Assembly (NCBI RefSeq): GCF_013299175.1
Contig: NZ_JAAFKF010000021.1
Coordinates: forward strand, 1 to 44,146
Direction of reading: 5' to 3'
DNA length: 44,146 nt
Source of the DNA: Sphaerotilus sp.
GTDB lineage: Bacteria; Pseudomonadota; Gammaproteobacteria; Burkholderiales; Burkholderiaceae_C
Below the pieces are notes generated by a model. That model did no database searches and was not told the DNA's origin. It saw only the letters and a program-made list of their open reading frames with translations. Shown here one piece after another: positions 16,627-27,710 of this stretch (the stretch's first letter is position 1; each line of letters starts with the position of its first letter). The position numbers were made by a program, and so were the translations under genes.

Positions 16627-17604
16627 ATCCCGCAGTGCATCACAAAAATGCACCATCAGAAGAAAGAGCCAAGGAAGCTGACTGGCCTGCAGACACAGAA
16701 CGTTGACAGGCGGATGTCCTGAGGGCCACGCCACCAACGCCCCAAGGTCAGAAATCGCGTAGTTTTGGTCCGCTGGATCGGCCACCCCTGGCGACACACA
16801 AGCCCGAATCAAGGCCACGCACACTTCGGTGAGGCACAGGTCCGAACCACCCAGGTACGTCCACCAATCCTTGCCAATGCGGATGGTCGCCGTGGCGCGG
16901 TGCGTCCCGAGGGCGAAGCCGCAGTCCCAGCGTTGATCGGGTGGCTGGATCACATGGTCGGCCGGCAGCTTGGCCGCGATCTTGCGCAGGATGTGCCAGT
17001 CCTTCTTGTTCGACTGCGCACGGGTTCCGTAGAGCACGCCGTAGGTGAACTCCAGTTGCGCAGCACCATTCTCTTGCAGCCAAGCCGGCCCGTGCTGGAC
17101 GACGTTGTCGGCGAAGTTCTCGCTCATCTCGTCGTTGAGGCACCGCGGACCACTCTTGAGCGTCACGGCCTTGAGCACAGCACCGTGCAGGCACTTGCCG
17201 TCCAACGCCGAGTTGGCGGTGTGCATCCCGCTGGGAACGGTCTGCCAGCCATACACGGGCAGCGCCACGTCTTCGATCATCCGGCCAGCAGACGTTTCGA
17301 TCGACGAGAACAGCTTGGCGGCCGGGATGTGGCTCTCCAACTGGCTCAAGCGGGTGAACTGCTTCAGATGCGCGTAGATCAGCAGAACGAACGGGCTGGT
17401 GCTGAAGGCGCCCAGACGCGCATTGGTCAGCGGCAGCGAGGCGACGTGCGCTTGGACCCGTGTGCGGAATCCATTTTCCAGCGCCAGGATGCGGGCCTGC
17501 GACTGCGGGTCGCGGTCCACGGCGACCAGATCGGCCAGTACCTGCCGCTTGCTGAACACCGTCGGGGGAACCTTCTTCGGAAGGCCGGTATGCGAGGTGG
17601 CCAT
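16624..17604 (-). CDS. Probable type II restriction endonuclease
   Basis: A 326-residue protein whose start lies four bases after the stop of a cytosine-5 methyltransferase gene, the normal place for its partner endonuclease. I do not recognise the exact family or target site. Residues 100-112 contain ETSAGRMIEDVAL, an acidic helix like those that supply a metal ligand in PD-(D/E)XK nucleases. D135 and the strand AVTLKSGP (T148, K150) could be the rest of the active site; a Thr stands where Glu or Asp is usual. The ATG at 17602-17604 is used; the open frame extends further upstream only inside the methyltransferase gene. Base composition looks less GC-rich than in the flanks, consistent with transfer. 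Confidence 0.72.
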   Translation of the reverse strand: MATSHTGLPKKVPPTVFSKRQVLADLVAVDRDPQSQARILALENGFRTRVQAHVASLPLTNARLGAFSTSPFVLLIYAHLKQFTRLSQLESHIPAAKLFSSIETSAGRMIEDVALPVYGWQTVPSGMHTANSALDGKCLHGAVLKAVTLKSGPRCLNDEMSENFADNVVQHGPAWLQENGAAQLEFTYGVLYGTRAQSNKKDWHILRKIAAKLPADHVIQPPDQRWDCGFALGTHRATATIRIGKDWWTYLGGSDLCLTEVCVALIRACVSPGVADPADQNYAISDLGALVAWPSGHPPVNVLCLQASQLPWLFLLMVHFCDALRD

Positions 17605-17608
17605 CGGT

Positions 17609-18982
17609 TCAGTGCTCCTGGGACAAGGTTGCGCGCAAGGTTCGGACGCGGTGCTGTGTCTTGGGTGCGGCGTAACGGGAATCGTCTCCTTCGTCGTCGC
17701 CCCAGATGATCGTCTTGCCGTCCTTGAACCACTTGCGGGTGCGGACGTGCGACTGCAGATAGACCAGTCGATAGCCTTCCCGCGCGTCCAGATACGGTGT
17801 CCAGCCACGCCGCTGGAGCTGGTCGAGCGCCCCGGCCACCACATCGCCCGCCACACGGCCCAGCCGTGTCGGAACCGCGTTGCCAATCTGCGTGTATTGC
17901 TCGGCCACCGATCCCTTGAAGACCCAGTTGTCCGGAAATTCCTGCACACGGGCGTACTCGCGCACCGACAGCGCACGGGTCTCGGTCGGGTGGCACAGCG
18001 AGGTGCTGGCGTGGTTGGGCAGCGTGACCAGCGTCGGACACGGCAACGCCATCGTCAGGCGTCGCCACCACCCGGATCGCCCCCCTTTGGCCAGCCATGC
18101 CTTGCCCATCGACGCTTGCTGGAGGTCTTCGGGCAGGCTGCGCCAGTTCGCACCGGGCGGCACCAGGGCGAGGAAAGACTTCTTGCGCTCGCTGAAATCC
18201 ATGATGACGGGCTGAGGGTCATGCAGGTTGTCGAGCGCATCCCCAAGGGACTGCCACGGCAAGCCGGTCTCGGGTGCGCCGTCCTCCAGCAGGGAGCGTT
18301 GGGCAGGCTGAACATCGGCCTCGACATCGGCCGGGTTGTGGTGCGTCGGCGCCGGGAAATCGACCTGCGCGTTGTAGCGGTTGCCGATGAACAGGACACG
18401 CTCGCGGATCTGCGGCGCCCCGTAATTGACCGCGTTCACCTCGAAGGCATCCATGTGGTACGGCGTGCCCTCCAGCGCCTGCAGATCGCGGGCAAACATC
18501 TGGACCACCGAACCAGGCATTTCCTCCGGCTCCAGCGGCCTCAGCGCGCGTTCATTGATCGGACGGTGCTTGAGCGCCGCCGAGATCAGGCCGCGCACGT
18601 TCTCCATCACGAAGACCTTCGGGCGCATGACCTCGACGAAACGCAGGAACTGCCACAGCAGCGTGCCACGCGGGTCTTGTGTCGTGCCACGCTTGCCGGC
18701 CGTGCTGAAGGACTGGCACGGCGGTCCACCAACCAGCACATCCAGCTCCCCCGGTTGCAGGCCGACCGCACGCAAGATCTCCAGCGGATCCATGTTCGAA
18801 ATGTCACCCTGGAAGACCTTCGTCTGGACGCTCAGCCGACCAGCCTGGATGTTGTGGCGCATGGTGTCGCAAAAGGCGGGGACTTTCTCCACGGCCGCCA
18901 GCAACTCGAACCGCCCGGTCATGTGCATCCCCAGGTCCAGTCCCATGCCGCCCGAAAAGAGTGAAATCGTCTTGTATTGCAT
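17609..18982 (-). CDS. DNA (cytosine-5-)-methyltransferase of a type II restriction–modification system
   Basis: A 457-residue C5 cytosine methyltransferase that transfers methyl groups from S-adenosylmethionine to protect the host site. Motif I is LFSGGMGLDLG (residues 8-18), motif IV GGPPCQSFSTAGKR with the catalytic Cys at 89, motif VI ENVRG (127-131), motif VIII QIRERVLFIGNR (191-202) and motif X YTQIGNAVPTRLG near the C-terminus. All are intact. The variable region between VIII and X, about 170 residues, is the target-recognition part; its sequence specificity is unknown. The ATG at 18980-18982 lies two bases behind the uvrA stop (TGA AG ATG) and has only a weak ribosome site, so translation may be coupled to uvrA. 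The endonuclease gene follows after four bases. Confidence 0.93.
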   Translation of the reverse strand: MQYKTISLFSGGMGLDLGMHMTGRFELLAAVEKVPAFCDTMRHNIQAGRLSVQTKVFQGDISNMDPLEILRAVGLQPGELDVLVGGPPCQSFSTAGKRGTTQDPRGTLLWQFLRFVEVMRPKVFVMENVRGLISAALKHRPINERALRPLEPEEMPGSVVQMFARDLQALEGTPYHMDAFEVNAVNYGAPQIRERVLFIGNRYNAQVDFPAPTHHNPADVEADVQPAQRSLLEDGAPETGLPWQSLGDALDNLHDPQPVIMDFSERKKSFLALVPPGANWRSLPEDLQQASMGKAWLAKGGRSGWWRRLTMALPCPTLVTLPNHASTSLCHPTETRALSVREYARVQEFPDNWVFKGSVAEQYTQIGNAVPTRLGRVAGDVVAGALDQLQRRGWTPYLDAREGYRLVYLQSHVRTRKWFKDGKTIIWGDDEGDDSRYAAPKTQHRVRTLRATLSQEH

Positions 18983-18984
18983 CT

Positions 18985-21894
<2,910 letters not shown>

Positions 21895-21962
21895 GGCAGG
21901 CAGCTTCCGGCGGCGCGAGGGCAACCGGCCATGATACCGACCCCCCTCGCGCGGGTGCAGCC

Positions 21963-22730
21963 TCAGTGCAACGCGGACAGGAACTGCTGCAGCTCCGGTG
22001 TCTGCGGCGCGCCGAACAGCGCCTCGGGCGTGCCCGCCTCGTGGATGCGCCCGGCGTGCATGAACACCACCCGGTCGGCCACCTTGCGGGCGAAGCCCAT
22101 CTCGTGCGTGACCATCAGCAGCGTCATGCCCTCGTCGGCCAGCCCCTCGACCACGCGCAGCACCTCGCCCACCAGCTCCGGGTCGAGCGCCGAGGTGATC
22201 TCGTCGCACAGCAGCACCTTCGGCTGCATCGCCAGCGCCCGCGCGATCGCCACCCGCTGCTGCTGCCCGCCCGAGAGCTGGTCCGGCCAGGCGTCGAACT
22301 TGTCGGCCAGCCCGACGCGCTGCAGCAGGTCACGCGCCTGCGCCTCACCCGCCGATGCATCGCGGGCCTGCACCAGCGACGGCGCCAGCATCACGTTGCG
22401 GCCGACGGTGAGGTGCGGGAACAGGTTGAAGCTCTGGAAGACCATGCCGACCTGCTGGCGCAGCCGGCGCATCGCCTCGGCGTTGCCGTGCTGCAGCGGT
22501 GCGCCCTGCACGGTCAGCGTGCCAGCCTGGAAGGCTTCGAGTCCGTTGATGCAGCGCAGCAGCGTGCTCTTGCCCGAGCCGCTGCGGCCGATCAGCGCGA
22601 TGACCTCGCCCGGCGCCACGTCGAGGTCGATGCCCTTGAGCACCTCGTGGCGGTCATAGTATTTGTGCAGGCCGCGCAGGCGCACCAGCGTGGACGGGTC
22701 GGCCAACGCCGCAGGGTTCTCAGTGGGCAC
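21963..22730 (-). CDS. Polar amino acid ABC transporter, ATP-binding protein (GlnQ/HisP type)
   Basis: A 255-residue ABC ATPase. Walker [10 protein letters not shown], the polar-amino-acid subclass sequence [19 protein letters not shown], signature [15 protein letters not shown], Walker [17 protein letters not shown] and switch-His [13 protein letters not shown] are all present. The start is a GTG at 22728-22730 with GGAAA eight bases upstream, overlapping the end of the permease gene by 11 bases; longer frames would run further into that gene. It is the last gene of a four-gene importer operon and is followed after 68 bases by uvrA on the same strand. Confidence 0.92.
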   Translation of the reverse strand: MPTENPAALADPSTLVRLRGLHKYYDRHEVLKGIDLDVAPGEVIALIGRSGSGKSTLLRCINGLEAFQAGTLTVQGAPLQHGNAEAMRRLRQQVGMVFQSFNLFPHLTVGRNVMLAPSLVQARDASAGEAQARDLLQRVGLADKFDAWPDQLSGGQQQRVAIARALAMQPKVLLCDEITSALDPELVGEVLRVVEGLADEGMTLLMVTHEMGFARKVADRVVFMHAGRIHEAGTPEALFGAPQTPELQQFLSALH

Positions 22731-23370
22731 GTTGCAGTTTCCTCTCCAGCGCCCGGCTCCACAGCGACAGCGGGAAGCACAGCGCAAAGTACATCAACGC
22801 CACGCAGGCGTACACGGTGAAGGGACGGAAGGTGGCGTTGGTGATCATCGAGCCGGCCTTGGTCAGCTCGACGAAGCCGATGACCGAGGCCAGCGCCGTG
22901 CCCTTGATGACCTGCACCGCAAACCCCACCGTCGGCGCGATCGCCAGCCGCAGCGCCTGCGGGCCGATGACGTGGCGCAGCTTCTCGCCCAGGCTCAGCG
23001 CCAGGCTGTCGGCCGCTTCCCACTGACCGCGCGGGATGGCCATGAAACAGCCGCGCCAGATCTCGCACAGGAAGGCACTCGCGTACAGCGTCAGCGCCAC
23101 GCTGGCCGCGCCCCACGCCGACACGTTCCAGCCCAGCAGCGCCAGCCCGAAGTACGCCAGGAACAACTGCATCAGCAGCGGCGTGCCCTGGAAAAGCTGC
23201 ACGTAGCCCGACACGAACGCCGCCGCCCCCGGCCAGCGCGCCAGCCGCGCCAGCAGCAGCAGGCCGCCCACCAGCGCCCCGCCCACAAAGGCCACCAGCG
23301 ACAGCCCCACCGTCCAGCGCGCCGCCAGCAGCAGGTTGCGCAGGATGTCCCACAAGGAAAAATCGACCAA
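22720..23370 (-). CDS. Polar amino acid ABC transporter, permease (HisM/GlnP type) 2
   Basis: A 216-residue inner-membrane permease of the His/Glu/Gln/Arg opine family. The first helix follows MVDFSLWDILRNLLLAARWT; the family sequence YVQLFQGTPLLMQLFLAYFG marks the second to third helix, and the cytoplasmic coupling loop is AIPRGQWEAADSLALSLGE. The C-terminus is basic ([11 protein letters not shown]). It starts one base after the stop of the upstream permease, and together they form a heterodimeric membrane channel. Confidence 0.92.
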   Translation of the reverse strand: MVDFSLWDILRNLLLAARWTVGLSLVAFVGGALVGGLLLLARLARWPGAAAFVSGYVQLFQGTPLLMQLFLAYFGLALLGWNVSAWGAASVALTLYASAFLCEIWRGCFMAIPRGQWEAADSLALSLGEKLRHVIGPQALRLAIAPTVGFAVQVIKGTALASVIGFVELTKAGSMITNATFRPFTVYACVALMYFALCFPLSLWSRALERKLQRAH

Positions 23371-23371
23371 C

Positions 23372-24064
23372 TCAGTGCCCCCCGCCCGACCAGCCCAGCG
23401 ACGCGACCCGGCCGAACACCCAGCGCGGCCCCAGCCAGTGCAGCGTCTGGCGCAGCGCGATCGACAGCAGCAGATAGGCGGCGGTGGCCAGGATCGTGGC
23501 CTCGAAAGCGCGGAAGTTGCGGCTGTGGATGAGGTTGGCGTAATAGCTCAGCTCGGCGGTGGCGATCTGGCCGCAGACCGCCGAGCCGAGCATCACGATG
23601 ACGATCTGGCTCACCAGCGCCGGCCAGACCCGCCCCAGCGCGGGCGGCAACACCACGCGGGTGAAGACCTGCCAGTCGGTCATCGCCAGGCTGCGGGCGG
23701 CCTCGATCTGGCCCCGCGGCACACTCTCCAGCCCCGAGCGCACGATCTCGCCCGCATAGGCCCCCAGGTTGATCACCATCGCCAGCACCGACGCCACCTC
23801 CGGCGACAGCCGCACCCCCAGCCCCGGCAGCCCGAAGTACAGAAAAAAGAGCTGCACGATGAACGGCGTGTTGCGGATCAGCTCCACATAGCCCCCCGCC
23901 ACGGCGCGCAGGAGCGGGCGGCCATGCAGACGCGCCCAGGCACAGGCAACGCCCAGCGCCGCCCCCAGCACGGCGGCCACCACGGTCAGCCCGATCGTCA
24001 TCCCCACGCCGCGCAGCAGCAGCGGCCACTCCACCAGCACGGCACCGAAATCGAGCGTGACCAT
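23372..24064 (-). CDS. Polar amino acid ABC transporter, permease (HisQ/GlnP type) 1
   Basis: A 230-residue inner-membrane permease, partner of the next gene. It carries YVELIRNTPFIVQLFFLYFG, the family signature, and the coupling loop ESVPRGQIEAARSLAMTDWQ. Five or so hydrophobic segments are apparent. The gene starts 10 bases after the binding-protein gene, so all four genes from 24860 down to 21963 form one compact operon. Confidence 0.92.
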   Translation of the reverse strand: MVTLDFGAVLVEWPLLLRGVGMTIGLTVVAAVLGAALGVACAWARLHGRPLLRAVAGGYVELIRNTPFIVQLFFLYFGLPGLGVRLSPEVASVLAMVINLGAYAGEIVRSGLESVPRGQIEAARSLAMTDWQVFTRVVLPPALGRVWPALVSQIVIVMLGSAVCGQIATAELSYYANLIHSRNFRAFEATILATAAYLLLSIALRQTLHWLGPRWVFGRVASLGWSGGGH

Positions 24065-24074
24065 GGCCCGCGCC

Positions 24075-24860
24075 TCACTGCGGCAGATCGCCCGCCGGCC
24101 GACCCAGCCAGCGCACGGCCATCTTGTCGAGGTCGCCCGAGGCCTTGGCCTGCGCCAGGATCTCGTTGACCTTCAGCCGCAGCTTGTCCTCGCCCTTGGC
24201 CACGCCGATGAAGTTGGGCGAGTCCTTGAGCACGAACTTGAACTCGGTGCCCAGTTGCGGGTTGCGCACCATCAGGTTGCCGGCCACCGAGGCGCCGGTG
24301 GCGATCACCTGCACCTGGCCCGAGACGAAGGCCGAGACGGTGGCGTTGTTGTCCTCGAAGCGCTTGATGTCGGCGCTGGCGGGGGCGATCTTGGTGAGTT
24401 CCATGTCCTCGATCGCGCCACGGGTCACGGCCACGCTCTTGCCGGCCAGATCGGCGGCGGACTTGATCGCCACGCCCTTGGCCGCGAACACCGCCTGGAA
24501 GAACGGCGAGTAGGCGGCGGTGAAGTCGATCACCTTCTCGCGCTCGGCGTTCTTGCCCAGCGTCGAGATGACGAGATCGGCCTTCTTGGTCTGCAGGTAG
24601 GGGATGCGGTTGGCGCTGGTCACGGGCACCAGCTCGGCCTTCACGCCGAGCTTGGCGGCGATGTAGTTCGCCATGTCGATGTCCAGGCCCTGCGGCTTCA
24701 GGTCGGTGCTGACGAAGCCGTAGGGCGGAAAGTCGGTCGGGATGGCAATATTGATCTGCTTGCGGGCGGTGATGTCGTCCAGCGCCGACTGGGCGTTCGA
24801 CACGGCGGGGGCCAGGGCAGCGAGCAACCAGGACAAGGCGAGGATGTGGCGTCGGAACAT
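24075..24860 (-). CDS. Polar amino acid ABC transporter, substrate-binding protein
   Basis: A 261-residue periplasmic binding protein of the SBP_bac_3 type. A Sec signal peptide (MFRRHILALSWLLAALAPAV, cleavage likely after SNAQS) precedes the mature lobe: INIAIPTDFPPYGFVSTDLK, GLDIDMANYIAAKLGV, and the conserved NREGR-like stretch replaced here by SANRIPYLQTKKADLVISTL. The ATG at 24858-24860 has GGAG upstream and puts the signal peptide at the start. Sequence does not fix the ligand; a polar amino acid is likely. It is the first gene of the operon and is divergent from the FNR-like gene, with 185 bases between them. Confidence 0.9.
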   Translation of the reverse strand: MFRRHILALSWLLAALAPAVSNAQSALDDITARKQINIAIPTDFPPYGFVSTDLKPQGLDIDMANYIAAKLGVKAELVPVTSANRIPYLQTKKADLVISTLGKNAEREKVIDFTAAYSPFFQAVFAAKGVAIKSAADLAGKSVAVTRGAIEDMELTKIAPASADIKRFEDNNATVSAFVSGQVQVIATGASVAGNLMVRNPQLGTEFKFVLKDSPNFIGVAKGEDKLRLKVNEILAQAKASGDLDKMAVRWLGRPAGDLPQ

Positions 24861-25045
24861 GGGGGCGTCTCCAGCGGTGTATGCAAAACAAAACCAAAAC
24901 AAGCGTGTTGCAAATTGCACGCCACCCTGTTCCACCGCCTCCGCGCACCGCACCTGTGCGCCCCGCACGCGTCAGCCCTGCACGGGTCCGGACACGCCAT
25001 ACTCCACCCCGTGTCCGAACGTTCCTGATCCGAGACCGCCCGCCC

Positions 25046-25792
25046 ATGGTCCAGCCCATCCCGCTCTACCCCCAGCACGCAGCACCCGGTCCCTACAACC
25101 CGCAAGCCCAGGTCTGCGCGAGCTGCGGGGTGCGCCAGTTCGCGCTGTTCGGCGCGCTCGACGAGGCGGCGCTGGCCCAGATCCACTACCGCATCGCCGA
25201 CCTGACGCTCGAACCCGGCCAGCGGCTCTACGCCGCGCAGGACAGCGGCAACGCGGTGTTCACCGTGCGCAGCGGCGTGCTGCGGCTGGAGCGCACCAGC
25301 GAGGCCGGCGAGCGCCGCATCCTCCGGCTGGCCGGGCGCACCGACCTGCTCGGGCTGGAGTCGATCCTGCACCAGACCTATGCGGCCGACGCGGTGGCGT
25401 GTACCGAGGTGCAGGTCTGCCGGATTCCGCGGGCGCTGATCGACGAACTCTCCGCCACTCACCCGGAAATCACCCTGGACCTGATGAAACGCTGGCAGCG
25501 GGCGCTCGACGACGCCGACGAGTGGCTGACCGAACTCGCCCGCGGCCCGGCGCGCCACCGGATGCTGCGGCTGCTGCTCAAGCTCAGCGAGTTCGGCGAG
25601 GCGCAGGGGCGGATCTGGATGCCGACGCGCCAGGAAATGGGCGCGATGCTGGACATGACCTTCGAGACCGCCAGCCGGCTGGTGTCGGCGCTGCGGCGCG
25701 AGGGGGTGCTGCATGCCGTCGATGCGCGCCATGCGCGGCTGGACATGGACGTGCTGATGCAGGCGCTCAAGGACGACAGCGCGGGGCGTTGA
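25046..25792 (+). CDS. Crp/Fnr-family transcriptional regulator, FNR-like with incomplete cysteine set
   Basis: A 248-residue regulator with a cyclic-nucleotide-binding-like sensor domain (about 35-150), a dimer helix and a C-terminal helix-turn-helix (about 193-222). The recognition helix has E207, S210 and R211 (FETASRLVSALRR), the FNR pattern that reads TTGAT half-sites. An N-terminal CASC (C24, C27) and VCRIP (C125) match FNR cysteines 20, 23 and 122, but the position of the fourth ligand, C29, is Ala33. An oxygen-labile 4Fe-4S cluster would therefore need an unusual ligand or may be absent. The ATG at 25046 is used; earlier in-frame starts give an unconserved basic leader. It is divergent from the amino acid transporter operon. 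Confidence 0.88.
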   Translation: MVQPIPLYPQHAAPGPYNPQAQVCASCGVRQFALFGALDEAALAQIHYRIADLTLEPGQRLYAAQDSGNAVFTVRSGVLRLERTSEAGERRILRLAGRTDLLGLESILHQTYAADAVACTEVQVCRIPRALIDELSATHPEITLDLMKRWQRALDDADEWLTELARGPARHRMLRLLLKLSEFGEAQGRIWMPTRQEMGAMLDMTFETASRLVSALRREGVLHAVDARHARLDMDVLMQALKDDSAGR

Positions 25793-25824
25793 ACACCTCG
25801 CCGCCCGCCCGCCCTCACTTCACT

Positions 25825-26403
25825 TCACTTCGTCGCAGGCGGCAACGGCGGCTCCACGTACTTCTCCACCACCGCACCGTCGATCGTGTAGCCGCTGACC
25901 CCCATGTCGGTGTCGCCGCGCTCGGTGCGCATCGTGCCCGTGACCCAGACAGTGTCCATGCTGCGCAGCCCCTTGGCGGGGATTGCCGCCTTCACGCGCA
26001 CGATCTGGTTGGCCGGCGGCGGCGGCGAGTGGACGCAGGCGCCGAAGTACGGCACGACCAGGAACTCCTTCCACTCGCCGCTCTGGCCTTCGAGCGGGAC
26101 GAGGTAGCCGGGGAGCTTGACCTTCTGGCCGGCGAGTTCGGGCCGGGTCGGCGCGTTGTCCCAGACCTCGCGGACCTCGCGCATCAGCGCGGAGGTCTTG
26201 GGATCGCCATCCTGCAGCCGGTTGAGGTCGCCTTTGCTCTTGAGCGTCTTGGTCGGATCCCAGCCGGGCGGGACCAGTTCTTCCCACTTGATCTCGCGGA
26301 CACCGCCCGGCTTCACGGCCTTGGTGGGTGTCGCGGCCTGGACCAGCAGCGGTGCCGCCAGCAGGACGCCCAGGAGCAGACGGCGGTTCAGCGCATTCGA
26401 CAT
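25825..26403 (-). CDS. DUF3299 periplasmic protein of the zinc operon
   Basis: A 192-residue exported protein with a signal peptide (MSNALNRRLLLGVLLAAPLL, cleavage near VQAA). The DUF3299 core is YLVPLEGQSGEWKEFLVVPY, continuing FGACVHSPPPPANQ, near residues 95-130. The biochemical function of this family is not known; in Pseudomonas aeruginosa the homologue PA4066 lies in a Zur-controlled operon (PA4063–PA4066) with an ABC ATPase and an FtsX-type permease. The same partners lie directly upstream here (11-base gap), so it is the last gene of the zinc operon. A metal-handling or cell-envelope role is inferred. The single Cys and a nearby His could bind a metal. The end faces the FNR-like gene 32 bases away. 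Confidence 0.8.
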   Translation of the reverse strand: MSNALNRRLLLGVLLAAPLLVQAATPTKAVKPGGVREIKWEELVPPGWDPTKTLKSKGDLNRLQDGDPKTSALMREVREVWDNAPTRPELAGQKVKLPGYLVPLEGQSGEWKEFLVVPYFGACVHSPPPPANQIVRVKAAIPAKGLRSMDTVWVTGTMRTERGDTDMGVSGYTIDGAVVEKYVEPPLPPATK

Positions 26404-26414
26404 GGTGCGGTTCC

Positions 26415-27710
26415 TCAAATCCTCGGAGACAGCCCGTCGGCCAGCGACAGGCGATACGCACGATAGCCCGGAACGAGGCTCGCCAGCCAGCCCCCCATCA
26501 GCAAGCCGCAAAGGAGCAGCCACTCCCCTGGCCCCGGCCAGCCGAGCCGCAGCGACACCCCCCAGTGCAACCCGGCCCAGTCACCCAGCGCCGCGATCAG
26601 CCCGTAGCAGACCACCGCACCGAGCACCACGCCGCAGCCCGTCACCAGCGCGCCCTCCACCGCCAGCAGCCCCAGCATCTGCCACGGCCCCGCGCCCACC
26701 GAGCGCAGGATCGCCAGTTCACGCCGGCGTTCGTTCAAGCCGGCCAGGATCACCGCCACCAGCCCCGCCAGACTCACCACCGACACCAGCACGCTCACCG
26801 CCAGCAGCGCCCGCTCGCCCGCGCCGACCACCGTCCACAGCTCGTCCAGCGCCACGCCGGGCAGCACGGCCATCAGCGCCTCGTCGCCGTACCCCGCCAC
26901 CCAGCGTTGCACCGAAAACACCGCGGCGCGGTTCTTCAAGCCGACCAGCGCGGCGGTGACGCTGCGGGGCGTGAGGTCATGGTCATGGGGGTCGTGGTCG
27001 TGGTCATGCTCCTGCGCCGGGGCGCCCTGGGCGTGCGGCATCCGCATCCCGGCCACCCAGTCCCCATGCACCGACTCGACCCCGCCCAGCGGGATGTGGA
27101 CCGAGCGATCGACCGGCGTGCCCGTGGGCTGCAGCACGCCGACCACGGTGAAGGGATCGTCGGTGTGGTCGTTGTCGGCGAAGGCGCCGTCACCGTGGCT
27201 CAGCACCAGCCGCTGCCCGAGCGTGAGGCCCAGCCGCCGCGCCACCTCGGCGCCGACCACCGCGTCGTGGACCTGCACGGCGGCGTCCGTGAACGCCCTG
27301 CCCTGCGCCAGCGCCAGCGACTGCTGTTCGCCGTGGCGGAAGTGGACAAAGTAGTCCGCCGTGGTGCCGACCACCGGGAAGCCCCGGTGCGTGTCACCCA
27401 GCGAAATCGGCACGACCCAGGCCACCTGCCGCTGTTGCGCCAGCGCCTGCACGCTGTCCCAGCGGATGTTCTGCGTGCCGCCACCGAGGTGGAAGACGGC
27501 GTACAGCAGCAACTGCACGGACCCCGTGCGCGGCCCGACGATCAGGTCCGTCCCGGAAACGGCCTGTGCAAAGTTGTGCCGCACGTCCTGCCGCACCCGC
27601 TCGATGCCCAGCAGCAAGAAGGTGGACAGCGCGATCGACGCCACCACCAGCCCGAGCACGAAGCGCCGGTTCCACGCACTGCGGGCGGCCAGGGACAACA
27701 GCGCGTTCAT
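26415..27710 (-). CDS. FtsX/MacB-type ABC permease with His/Asp-rich loop
   Basis: A 431-residue membrane protein of the FtsX-like permease family. One membrane helix follows the N-terminus (RFVLGLVVASIALSTFLLLG), then a large extracytoplasmic domain (about 40-275), then three helices with the coupling sequence GLNERRRELAILRSVGAGPW. Within the extracytoplasmic domain, near residues 230-245, is EHDHDHDPHDHD, a loop of His and Asp fit to bind zinc. It starts at the ATGA overlap with the upstream ATPase gene (27707-27710). The closest named relative is PA4065 of the Pseudomonas aeruginosa Zur-controlled locus; MacB/LolC-like proteins usually move lipids, peptides or metallophores out of or within the envelope. 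The substrate is unknown. Confidence 0.85.
   Translation of the reverse strand: MNALLSLAARSAWNRRFVLGLVVASIALSTFLLLGIERVRQDVRHNFAQAVSGTDLIVGPRTGSVQLLLYAVFHLGGGTQNIRWDSVQALAQQRQVAWVVPISLGDTHRGFPVVGTTADYFVHFRHGEQQSLALAQGRAFTDAAVQVHDAVVGAEVARRLGLTLGQRLVLSHGDGAFADNDHTDDPFTVVGVLQPTGTPVDRSVHIPLGGVESVHGDWVAGMRMPHAQGAPAQEHDHDHDPHDHDLTPRSVTAALVGLKNRAAVFSVQRWVAGYGDEALMAVLPGVALDELWTVVGAGERALLAVSVLVSVVSLAGLVAVILAGLNERRRELAILRSVGAGPWQMLGLLAVEGALVTGCGVVLGAVVCYGLIAALGDWAGLHWGVSLRLGWPGPGEWLLLCGLLMGGWLASLVPGYRAYRLSLADGLSPRI

Noticed and set aside
17605-17976. Extension of the restriction endonuclease upstream
   Set aside because: It lies wholly within the methyltransferase coding region in another frame and has the Arg/Ser/Pro-rich look of a shadow frame.
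21895-22209. Extension of uvrA by 105 codons upstream
   Set aside because: The sequence is the shadow of the ABC ATPase gene on the same strand in another frame; UvrA homologues begin near the ATG at 21894.
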